The translations under genes and the position numbers were made by a program. Shown in pieces: positions 1 through 6,708 of a DNA stretch of 29,071 nucleotides (the first letter of the stretch is position 1; each line of letters begins with the position of its first letter). Location: positions 1 through 29,071 of the forward strand of contig JBAUMZ010000100.1 of assembly GCA_049578985.1 (NCBI GenBank), read 5' to 3'. Source of the stretch: TH5896 sp049578985. Lineage in GTDB: Archaea > Thermoproteota > Nitrososphaeria > Nitrososphaerales > Nitrososphaeraceae. The notes beneath the pieces are model-generated. The model was not told the origin of the DNA and made no database searches. It saw nothing but the letters and a program-made list of their open reading frames with translations.

Positions 1-527
1 AAAGTCAATCTCTCACCTCCCCCCCCTTTTTGACCGTCATAACTGACTACTTTTCACAAAATCTTTATGTCTGTCATGATTTCAAAGGTTTTCAATTCTT
101 GTTAATGTACCTGATGAACCGTCCATCATGGAGTAATTTATGATCGTTAGTTGTTGCTTGTTCGATGATTTGAGCGTAAGCGAGGCTCAGTACCAAAGCT
201 ACCAAACCTTTTTTCCGATTACATCACAAACTACTTACTAATTATCTATATCCATTTTTGAATACATCCACTCCAAATAGATTAAGATGTATATAGATAG
301 CTTGTTTCTGCAAATTCTTATGCTGATCTTGGGTAAGAATACACCTGTTCATTTTCATCATCCATGAAGGGGAAGCTATGAATTACAACAATCGCCCGTG
401 GATAAACGTTATGTTATGAAAAGTTACAGTCCATCTGTGAAATGTTAAACTCGTTGTACCTGGAGAAGGACAATAAGAAAAACTTTAAGGTATCGAGTAT
501 CTTCAATATTCCCGTGTCATATTCTAA
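1..527. other. non-coding stretch before the Bax1-like gene
   Basis: I see no convincing gene on either strand. The only open frames are under 20 codons (for example a 13-codon ATG frame near 379). XPB helicase, the usual partner and frequent neighbour of Bax1, is not here. Confidence 0.4.
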
Positions 528-626
528 TTGATAGTAGGAAGTAAATTGGTGTGGACGAGCATATTAAGAGGGCCCAAAAATGAGACTGGCGAAGGCTTGT
601 TTATACAGATAAGAGATGCTGCCTAG
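528..626 (+). CDS. possible 32-residue upstream ORF overlapping the Bax1-like start
   Basis: A TTG-initiated frame of 32 codons ends at a TAG (624-626) that lies inside the first codons of the next gene, whose ATG is at 616. The translation is protein-like and ends in LFIQIRDAA. The 11-base overlap would allow translational coupling. It could be a leader peptide, the tail of a lost upstream gene, or chance; an in-frame TAA stands directly before the TTG, so it cannot extend further. I recognise no family. Confidence 0.2.
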   Translation: MIVGSKLVWTSILRGPKNETGEGLFIQIRDAA

Positions 627-2364
627 CCAATTACTCAGGGTTAGAACAAGAAAGGGAGAGATAATTCCCCTCTTTAGTGGCGGAGAGGATAAGTCTAGAC
701 ATTTGAAACTTGCGAAAATAATTATTAATGAATTCGAGGAATCAGCTTCAAAGAGGGAAAAGAAAAAGTCATTAAACGAAAGGATATCATTGGTGGAAAG
801 TAACTTCGACGACTATAGACTTGTAAGAGGACTATCAACCTTACTTGAAAGAAGATGTCAGTTCAATACAAACATGCACCAACGAGGTGAGAATCTAGCA
901 AGCCCTGTTGACATTCGGAGGCTCTTATGGGAGGAATCGTCAAGCCGTGGCTTTGCGCTTACTGAATCTCGCCGTCATGAGATACTAAATGCCATCGCCT
1001 CAAGGATCAAGGTTTCACCGACTTCTCTAATGCAATCAATATGGAATGACCTTGATGAAAACAAGATCCTGGAATTCTTCGATTCTGTCAGTGCTGAAGA
1101 ATTACTAGGATGGTATGATCTAGCGCAATTGCAGACTTTGCTTTTCTCTTGCACCAAGCTAGAGTTCAGCGTAAGAGGAGGGGCAGACTGGAAGAATGTC
1201 CTTAGAAAAGTAAAACGTCTAGGCCTAATGTACAATTTGAAGCAGCAGATGACTGCGGGAGAGAGCTCAGATGCCGAAAATGTTCATATCATAAACAGTA
1301 GTGAGGGCATAATTCATGCCAATATGAAAGATAAAAACGATCATGACAGCAAATTGGTGTGTTCAATTGATGGACCAGTCAGTCTATTCAAATTGACCGA
1401 CAGATATGGAACATCCATAGCGAAACTTATTCCGTTCATCATTTCATCATCTTGGTGGTACATGAGCGCGTTTGTAGTTAGAAAGACAATATCTGGCAAG
1501 AAGATTTATGAGTTTAGAGCATCGTCTGCAGATTTTCAGCAACGAAGATTGATGGAACCATCTCGCAATTACCAGAATAATAGCATCAATAGTCGGCTAA
1601 CTTCTTTGTACTTTGATAGTTCTCTAGAAGAAAAGTTTGCGATTAAGTTCGAACACCTTGCTAACAGATGGAAAATAAAAAGAGAACCTGATCCCCTAAT
1701 CGCAGGCAATGGAGTTGCATTTATTCCTGATTTTGTATTTGAAAAGTATGGTCGAAAGGTCTATTTAGAGATTGTAGGATTTTGGACAAAAGAGTACCTG
1801 GAGAAAAAATTCCAGAAAGTTAGTTATATTCTCCGTAACAGTGACGTCGATCTTTTCGTTGCGGTTGACGAAGAGCTTTCATGTTCCAAGCTTTTTAACC
1901 CACTCATTCGTGACCTGTCGAATAACAAGATCATATTTTTTAGGAATACTTCAGTTCCAGTGAAGAAGTTACAGGAGTATTTAAAATCAATTGACAAGCT
2001 GCAAATTGAATCAAAGATGTTGGATTCAGACCTAAAAATAAAACTTGACGACAGAAAAATTGCTATTTCTATTGAGGAAATTTCGGAAAAATATAAAGTC
2101 CCAATTGAAATTGCTACTGCTCTTGCTACCAGAGATAATAACGCAAACTATTTGAAAATAGATTCTTGGTTTTTGTCCAAGACAAAGGTAAATGAGTTGG
2201 CCGAGCTCTTGGTCAGCACAACGAAATTTACTGAGGCGTGTGGTATCTTATCTGAAAATTCTATCCCTGAGGTTTGTCACGCCGAACTTATTTCAATGTT
2301 AGGCTATGATGTAATTTGGCAGAGCATGGACACTGACGACGCTATGCTAGTAAAACGTAAATGA
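616..2364 (+). CDS. bax1: DUF790 / Bax1-like nuclease
   Basis: Archaeal Bax1 (Binds to archaeal XPB) is a structure-specific nuclease that partners the XPB helicase in nucleotide-excision-type repair. The protein begins MLPSQLLRVR, the typical DUF790 opening, which supports the ATG at 616. The middle part (about 60-300) is the helical/beta region of the family. The nuclease core is at about 337-400: a conserved Glu pair at 338-339, PDF at 371-373, E385 within YLEIVGFWT, and Lys residues at 397-398, matching a PD-(D/E)XK-like fold. At 582 residues it is full length or slightly long, with a charged tail after about 450. A possible TATA box (atattaag, near 563) would give a leader of about 25 bases. 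XPB is not adjacent, so it must act from elsewhere. The family call is confident; partner and role come from characterised archaeal homologues. Confidence 0.88.
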   Translation: MLPSQLLRVRTRKGEIIPLFSGGEDKSRHLKLAKIIINEFEESASKREKKKSLNERISLVESNFDDYRLVRGLSTLLERRCQFNTNMHQRGENLASPVDIRRLLWEESSSRGFALTESRRHEILNAIASRIKVSPTSLMQSIWNDLDENKILEFFDSVSAEELLGWYDLAQLQTLLFSCTKLEFSVRGGADWKNVLRKVKRLGLMYNLKQQMTAGESSDAENVHIINSSEGIIHANMKDKNDHDSKLVCSIDGPVSLFKLTDRYGTSIAKLIPFIISSSWWYMSAFVVRKTISGKKIYEFRASSADFQQRRLMEPSRNYQNNSINSRLTSLYFDSSLEEKFAIKFEHLANRWKIKREPDPLIAGNGVAFIPDFVFEKYGRKVYLEIVGFWTKEYLEKKFQKVSYILRNSDVDLFVAVDEELSCSKLFNPLIRDLSNNKIIFFRNTSVPVKKLQEYLKSIDKLQIESKMLDSDLKIKLDDRKIAISIEEISEKYKVPIEIATALATRDNNANYLKIDSWFLSKTKVNELAELLVSTTKFTEACGILSENSIPEVCHAELISMLGYDVIWQSMDTDDAMLVKRK

Positions 2365-2628
2365 ATTGTAGGCATGCTAGCACTGCAGAGGTGTAGATTG
2401 GGTAATTTAACTTAATAATATCTTTAGCAAGGTGGGATAGTCACAAGATCTTCAGCCATCAAATCTATATCACAATAATCTTCGGATGATCAATCGACGG
2501 GATGACTGGACATCTGCTAATTAGTCATCAACGACCAATGTTAATCAGCTGAACAGGGCAAAGATTAGAGAACGCTTTTGTCAAATTAATTATCCTCTAA
2601 TTGGAAATCCGCCGAGCTAAACGACTCG
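2365..2628. other. intergenic, nothing recognised
   Basis: This convergent gap lies between the nuclease gene (plus) and the zinc-finger gene (minus). No open frame, clear T-run or repeat of note was seen. Confidence 0.4.
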
Positions 2629-2844
2629 CTATTTGGTTGACTTCGATGAGGTACGATTCCTCAATTCATCAACAGCTATCTCAAGTTTGTACTGTTTATT
2701 TTGTAACTCGACGATGCACCTAGCCAGGTGTTCATTCATGTCATGATAATGTATGGAACGATAGTGATTGAACAAATTATCGATTTCTGCCTGGCCACCG
2801 CCTTCAAAACCTTGATCACATAAAAGACATTTCATGCGAATCAT
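2629..2844 (-). CDS. small C2H2-type zinc-finger protein
   Basis: This 71-residue protein has an N-terminal C-x2-C-x17-H-x4-H pattern (CLLC near residue 6, HYRSIH near residue 27), a classical single zinc finger, followed by a charged helical tail (about 35-65) that may form a coiled coil. Such one-finger proteins are common in Nitrososphaerota and are presumed nucleic-acid or protein binders. The frame opens at a GTG (2850), but the TATA box (TTTATAAG, 2871-2864) is centred 24 bases before the ATG at 2844, so a leaderless start at 2844 is preferred; an ATG at 2835 is also possible. It is monocistronic. Function is unknown beyond zinc binding. Confidence 0.7.
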   Translation of the reverse strand: MIRMKCLLCDQGFEGGGQAEIDNLFNHYRSIHYHDMNEHLARCIVELQNKQYKLEIAVDELRNRTSSKSTK

Positions 2845-2863
2845 ATACACAGCGCTAAGCTTA

Positions 2864-2871
2864 CTTATAAA
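2864..2871 (-). promoter_or_regulatory. TATA box of the zinc-finger gene
   Basis: TTTATAAG on the minus strand is centred 24 bases upstream of ATG 2844. This predicts a transcript starting at or next to the start codon (leaderless). Confidence 0.55.
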
Positions 2872-3592
2872 TTTTAATGCCTATCAGGCTCTGTAGATGA
2901 TTTCTACATAGCCTGCCTATCATAAAGGTATACGTCAAGCCATAACATATCAAGGCGAAGGAGTGATGGATCTACTACCAGTAATATATCCGCATACTCG
3001 AAGGCTCTTCTAGCACATAAGGACGTTCAACTGCTAGCATGTTAATCCTAGTGATGTTTTAGCAGTAGAAAAAACATAAACGGATTCAGTAATTCATGAC
3101 ATGAATTCTGCGTCGAAAGATTTCTGCGACTCTCCCACAATATCCTCCTCCTTGTCAATACCCGGAGTACATGCCATTTCTTCCAAGGGAGAGGGAAGAT
3201 TTTGGATCCCGCTTTCGAACACAGAATTTTGAAATTTGTTGAGGAATTTAAGTAGTATATCGAGGCATTAAAGAACCAGCGATCTAATACCTTTTTTTCG
3301 ACTGTCACAATTAAAGGATTAAAATAGAGCGAAGTCTGTCGCGTCATCAACTCCCGCAACTGATTGTAATATAAGTAGTTCGTAAGTTTAAGCTTTCATA
3401 ATGATACAATATTCTGCTCGTCGAGTCCTAGGACAGAAATCAAATCAATTGCAACTGGCAGTACAATAATACAGTTTGTCCTATTAAATCAGGCTGCAAA
3501 GTGCATACACTCGAACTCCTATCTGTAAAAACTTTGAGAAGTCCAATTTCTTTAAGCAGCGGGAGGCAAAGGAGTCACAGAAAGTCATCAGA
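2872..3592. other. intergenic, no convincing gene
   Basis: About 720 bases. A minus-strand open frame of 103 codons (3048-3359) has an unnatural composition and no promoter. On the plus strand a 22-codon ATG frame at 3401 follows a TATA-like taatataag at 3368-3376 at roughly leaderless spacing, but it is too short to call. Confidence 0.4.
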
Positions 3593-3880
3593 CTAACTTT
3601 GTGTTTGGTTTTTTAATCGTCTTAATATTTCCTTGTCAATCTCTTCATGCTTTATTATCTCACCTCGGCGGCCTGGAGTTTTCATTTGTTGTTGGTTTAC
3701 TTGTCGTCTTTCCTCCAGAAGCTCATCAATACCAAAATAGTTGTCGATGCCATGTTGTCGCTTCTTCATCAATTCCTTCATGTATCTATTTCTAAAGTCA
3801 TTCTCCTCTGCAAGGTTTTGAGCAGAATGATCAATATTGGCCGAGAAAGTTTCAACCGCAAGTCTTGACTTGTTCTCCAT
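3593..3880 (-). CDS. small hydrophilic helical protein, unknown function
   Basis: This 95-residue protein is rich in Glu, Lys, Arg and Gln, with no membrane segment and no cysteine. Almost the whole length is predicted helical, with a basic stretch (MKELMKKRQHG, about 34-44) and a second basic segment near residues 55-72. I do not recognise the family. The start is well supported: a TATA box reading CTTATATG (3909-3902) is centred 25 bases before the ATG at 3880, giving a leaderless mRNA. It stands alone between two intergenic gaps. It could be a small nucleic-acid-associated protein, but that is only suggested by charge. Confidence 0.6.
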   Translation of the reverse strand: MENKSRLAVETFSANIDHSAQNLAEENDFRNRYMKELMKKRQHGIDNYFGIDELLEERRQVNQQQMKTPGRRGEIIKHEEIDKEILRRLKNQTQS

Positions 3881-3901
3881 ATTCCATTTGTGATATTAGT
3901 A

Positions 3902-3909
3902 CATATAAG
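3902..3909 (-). promoter_or_regulatory. TATA box of the 95-residue protein gene
   Basis: CTTATATG (minus strand) is centred 25 bases from ATG 3880, consistent with a leaderless transcript. Confidence 0.5.
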
Positions 3910-4125
3910 AATGTAATTAATCCACGCAGTGAGAATAGTACTAAGTCGTCGGTTTTGCTGTACCTTTGTAGATTTCACTAAGGCAAAATGGTATCCATAA
4001 TTGAATGGCGCTTAACAGGACGAAGTTTGACATAATGTCGCCTCTTGATTTTATACTCTTCAGGCGGGGATTGGTACTATTATGAATGTCAATATGTTAA
4101 TACCTGCTCCCGAAGAAAATCGCTA
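3910..4125. other. intergenic between divergent small genes
   Basis: Together with 4126-4272 this is about 360 bases between divergent genes. Apart from the repeat and TATA-like region listed separately, nothing coding was seen. Confidence 0.35.
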
Positions 4126-4179
4126 GTCTGTCTGTCTGTGTCGTCAGATAGAATTGGAAGCCAGTCGTCAGACAGAATT
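4126..4179. repeat. GTCT microsatellite plus a 16-bp direct repeat
   Basis: A short GTCT run (4126-4139) leads into two near-identical 16-mers, GTCGTCAGATAGAATT (4140-4155) and GTCGTCAGACAGAATT (4164-4179), 24 bases apart with one mismatch. They sit just upstream of an AT-rich TATA-like stretch (about 4178-4194) serving the secreted-protein gene at 4273, so they may be tandem regulator sites on one face of the helix. Confidence 0.6.
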
Positions 4180-4272
4180 ATATTATATTATAAAGTTAGC
4201 GTAGATAAGTACTAAAGCCAAATAACAATGGTTCTGAAAATAAGGTTGTAAAACCGGTTGCGCGAGATACAC

Positions 4273-4578
4273 ATGAAGGATAAAGACCGTTTCTCTTCAC
4301 TATTCATAATCGTATTATTACTTGTATTCGCTATTGCAGGGTTAGGCCACTTCGATAACAGAGCTCTCGAAGTTCATGCCCAAAGATCGTCATCTTGTAT
4401 TGATTCGCTAGGGGACTGTTCTCCCTCAGCGTCTGATGGTTCTTCCGCGGATGACAATGATGAAAGAGATAATAACGATGGTGATAATGACAACAACAAG
4501 CGGGATCAGAAAGATGACAAGAAAGCTGGAGACATTGAAGCAAAGATCCCCTCTACAGCAGGCATTCCGTTTCCGTAA
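4273..4578 (+). CDS. small secreted acidic protein (Cys pair, PFP end)
   Basis: From the ATG at 4273 the protein has 101 residues: a signal peptide (basic MKDKDR start, hydrophobic core about 8-24, likely cleavage after VHAQ), then a C-x6-C pair, then about 45 residues rich in Asp, Asn, Ser and Lys, and a short hydrophobic C-terminus ending IPFP. The frame also opens at TTG 4258, but ATG gives the usual signal-peptide N-terminus. A second secreted protein in this window (20505-20786) has the same plan and ends LPFP. Function is unknown; it is probably exported to the pseudoperiplasm or cell surface. The disordered acidic linker suggests cation or surface interaction, which is speculative. Confidence 0.6.
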   Translation: MKDKDRFSSLFIIVLLLVFAIAGLGHFDNRALEVHAQRSSSCIDSLGDCSPSASDGSSADDNDERDNNDGDNDNNKRDQKDDKKAGDIEAKIPSTAGIPFP

Positions 4579-4818
4579 TATTTGCCATCTAATAGCCATC
4601 AGCGATTTAACAGCATGTCATCTTCTGGAATAACGCAATGAGCTTGACCAGATTAAACGTGCTACTATATTCGTTGGAAATATTGATTGTCCAATTCTAA
4701 TGGCATCATTCGACACTGGTTCGGAACATCATACTGGATAAGATACTGCCTATTGTGAGAGCAAAGCTATCCAAAGAATAAAGAATAACCATCGTTGGAT
4801 TAAGGAGATAGCGTCCGC

Positions 4819-5070
4819 ATGACTGACTTGACTTATCTGATGCGTATGATTTAGAGTCACCTTATCTCTGACCGGAACCAGCTAGAGGTCTTGAAACACA
4901 CCATTGAAGCCGGTAAGAGGAGAATTACAAGTTTGGTTAACAATAACCACTGATTATGGTCTCCAATTCAAATAGCAGAGTTTAGAAATGGAATTTTAGA
5001 AGAGGAAAAGGTTGACAGAAACGTGTTATATAAAATTGATAGAAACGAAAGGTGGCAGCTCAGTGAGTAG
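4819..5070 (+). pseudogene. broken small ORF with two in-frame stops
   Basis: An ATG at 4819 is preceded by a Shine-Dalgarno-like AAGGAGAT (4802-4809). The frame runs 83 codons to a TAG at 5068-5070 but is interrupted by TAG (4852) and TGA (4951). The pieces read like protein: SHLISDRNQLEVLKHT, then IEAGKRRITSLVNNNH, then LWSPIQIAEFRNGILEEE. Open, charged, helix-prone sequence on both sides of each stop in one frame is the reason for calling a decayed gene rather than chance. I cannot name the family. Upstream (about 4710-4818) other frames also give protein-like fragments, so the original gene may have been longer. Confidence 0.35.
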
Positions 5071-5091
5071 TCACAAACACAAGAAACCTTA

Positions 5092-5103
5092 AGTAAGCTT
5101 ACT
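5092..5103. promoter_or_regulatory. 12-bp perfect palindrome beside a TATA-like element
   Basis: AGTAAGCTTACT is self-complementary and abuts the TATA-like TTTATTAG (5108-5115) that lies about 23 bases before ATG 5134. Position at the BRE/TATA suggests a repressor or activator site. Confidence 0.45.
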
Positions 5104-5133
5104 CTTCTTTATTAGAATTTAAGGAATACGGAT

Positions 5134-5481
5134 ATGAGTCATACAGAACCCACTCAGGAGGCATTAGCGCAAATTTTCACACAGAGACGTCAGGCAGTCA
5201 ATAGCCTAGTTGAACAGTTGAAGGGCTTAGTAGGAAAGGAAGCATCAAGTGAAGTAATAATCTCTCTGTGCATAGCCCTTGCTGGAGAACTTAGCAACTT
5301 TTATCGGTTTTTTGAGCTGGAATCAAAAATGATAAATGCTCTGCAGAAAGAAATAGAAGTGTTGGCCATCGCTATTTATCAAGCAGAGAACAAGGACGAA
5401 GTAAGAAGGGTGATTGATACTATATCCAAGGATCTTTCTGGTGTTCTAAAGAGTTCAAGTATGGAAGAAACAACTAGTTAG
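5134..5481 (+). CDS. small helical protein, unknown function
   Basis: This 115-residue soluble protein is predicted to be all-helical, with about three amphipathic helices (about 7-35, 40-85, 88-108), a single Cys and no membrane segment or signal. The ATG at 5134 lies about 23 bases from a TATA-like TTTATTAG, so the mRNA is probably leaderless. A palindrome overlaps the promoter region, and two T-runs follow the gene, so it looks like a self-contained regulated unit. I do not recognise the family; helical-bundle adaptors are one possibility, without direct support. Confidence 0.65.
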   Translation: MSHTEPTQEALAQIFTQRRQAVNSLVEQLKGLVGKEASSEVIISLCIALAGELSNFYRFFELESKMINALQKEIEVLAIAIYQAENKDEVRRVIDTISKDLSGVLKSSSMEETTS

Positions 5482-5541
5482 CCTCTCATAAGCCTAAGAT
5501 TTAGTACAATGTTTAGAGCCTAAAAAAGGTCTATCTGTAAC

Positions 5542-5571
5542 TTTTTTTATGGAAATAAGATCTCGTTTTTT
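5542..5571 (+). terminator. oligo-T transcription terminator
   Basis: Runs of seven T (5542-5548) and six T (5566-5571) follow the stop at 5481 by about 60 and 85 bases. U-rich ends are the usual archaeal termination signal, and they separate this gene from the next promoter at 5594. Confidence 0.5.
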
Positions 5572-5593
5572 CTCCTAAATTGTCATATCTCAC

Positions 5594-5603
5594 TTTTATA
5601 TAG
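5594..5603 (+). promoter_or_regulatory. TATA box of the creatininase-family gene
   Basis: TTTTATATAG is centred about 26 bases before ATG 5624, predicting a leaderless transcript and fixing the start. Confidence 0.6.
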
Positions 5604-5623
5604 AATTCAAATCCAATACACTT

Positions 5624-6421
5624 ATGGACCACATAATAAGTCACATGAAAGTTGAAACTGACAAGAATGGTGAGCTTTCGACTATGAATGCGCTACAAGT
5701 TAAAAATTGCATCAATAGGAACACTGCTGCAATTATTGTTATCGGGGCGTGTGAAAATCACGGTGATCATATGCCATTTGGAGCGGATTTCATTTTTCCT
5801 ACTGAATTACTTAAGAGAATCGTAGTTAAATTAAAGAACGTAATAATTCTTCCTTACATACCATATGGTCTAAGCTCACATCACACTGATTATCAAATGA
5901 CTATCAGTCTTCAATCTGGAACCGTAGTGCGAATAATACAGGATATTTGTCAAAGTCTAATAAAGAATGGTGTTCAAAGGATTCTGATCATAAATGGTCA
6001 TGATGGAAATATTGCACCAATAGAGATCGCATCAAGGCACGTTAAGAGTAGGTACCCGGGAGTAGTAATTGCCTGTCTGGAAGCATGGTGGACACTGGTT
6101 GGCCAATCTAGAAGCAATCTTTTCGACGTCTGGGACGGGTTGGGTCATGGCGGAGAGGCAGAGACTTCTGCCATGCTTGCTGTGAGACCGGACTTGGTGA
6201 GAATGAGTAACGCTCCAAAAGCTGTGATACCGAAGCTTCCTACAAAGGTGAGGATTTATTGGAAATTTAACGAACTGTCGAATACTGGCGCCACTGGAGC
6301 CCCAAGGAAAGCAACTGTCAAGAAAGGAAATGAAATTGTGGAGACACTTGAAGCTATTCTGGTTTCATTTCTAAATGATATGAATAAGAATAAGTGGAGA
6401 TATGGCATATCTCATAAATAG
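5624..6421 (+). CDS. creatininase-family metal-dependent amidohydrolase
   Basis: The 265-residue length is typical of the creatininase superfamily (PF02633). The metal-binding motifs are present: GACENHGDHMPFGAD at 41-55 (E44, H46, D55), INGHDGN at 123-129 (H126) and GHGGEAETS at 174-182 (E178). These enzymes hydrolyse amides with two divalent metals. In archaea one member, ArfB, removes the formyl group from the first intermediate of riboflavin/F420 synthesis, and another, MftE, is a peptidase; this protein could be ArfB-like, since Nitrososphaerota make F420, but substrate cannot be read from sequence. The motif 'ENHGDHMPFGAD' replaces the more common 'EQHGPHLPLGTD'. Start fixed by the TATA box at -26. 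The downstream glutamine synthetase has its own promoter. Confidence 0.82.
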   Translation: MDHIISHMKVETDKNGELSTMNALQVKNCINRNTAAIIVIGACENHGDHMPFGADFIFPTELLKRIVVKLKNVIILPYIPYGLSSHHTDYQMTISLQSGTVVRIIQDICQSLIKNGVQRILIINGHDGNIAPIEIASRHVKSRYPGVVIACLEAWWTLVGQSRSNLFDVWDGLGHGGEAETSAMLAVRPDLVRMSNAPKAVIPKLPTKVRIYWKFNELSNTGATGAPRKATVKKGNEIVETLEAILVSFLNDMNKNKWRYGISHK

Positions 6422-6522
6422 TTCGTCTTTTTAACTTTACGCAGAACTTGCCTTGCCTCTCATATATGTGCGTATGTCATTACTGCCAATCAAATAGGAA
6501 GGCTCTCAAAATATTATAATTA

Positions 6523-6546
6523 TTGGCATTAGCTGAACAATGCCAA
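6523..6546. promoter_or_regulatory. inverted repeat upstream of the glutamine synthetase gene
   Basis: TTGGCATT (6523-6530) and AATGCCAA (6539-6546) are perfect 8-bp arms with an 8-base spacer, in the 287-base gap before the glutamine synthetase gene. It is a plausible operator for a nitrogen-status regulator. It does not match the methanogen NrpR operator (GGAA-N6-TTCC). Confidence 0.4.
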
Positions 6547-6614
6547 CGCTGAGACCAGCGGCGAACGTTACATCGTGCATCATCGCAGCGCAATAAAAAG
6601 AACATGTTTTACAA

Positions 6615-6695
6615 ATGAAAGAATATTATACTGAACCTCTCGAAAATGTAAGCAATTCGGAAGCTAAAGATTATATATTTTACGACCGTCTATAA
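6615..6695 (+). CDS. possible 26-residue mini-ORF upstream of glutamine synthetase
   Basis: An ATG frame of 26 codons (starting MKEYYTEPLENVSNSEAK) ends 13 bases before the TTG start of the glutamine synthetase. Composition is protein-like and acidic. It is not in frame with the synthetase and overlaps that gene's TATA box (6669-6680), so both can only be used from different transcripts. It could be a leader peptide, a small synthetase-binding protein, or chance. Confidence 0.22.
   Translation: MKEYYTEPLENVSNSEAKDYIFYDRL
6669..6681 (+). promoter_or_regulatory. TATA box of the glutamine synthetase gene
   Basis: GATTATATATTTT is centred about 34 bases before TTG 6709, which would leave a leader of about 7 bases. 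Confidence 0.5.
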
Positions 6696-6708
6696 AATAA
6701 ATAGTAAA

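Noticed and set aside
3048..3359. 103-codon minus-strand open frame
   Set aside because: Composition (Trp, Phe and Arg clusters, no domain pattern), no TATA box at leaderless distance and no ribosome-binding site; probably chance.
4126..4179. CRISPR-like array
   Set aside because: Only two short repeat units without spacers of regular size, and no cas genes in the window.
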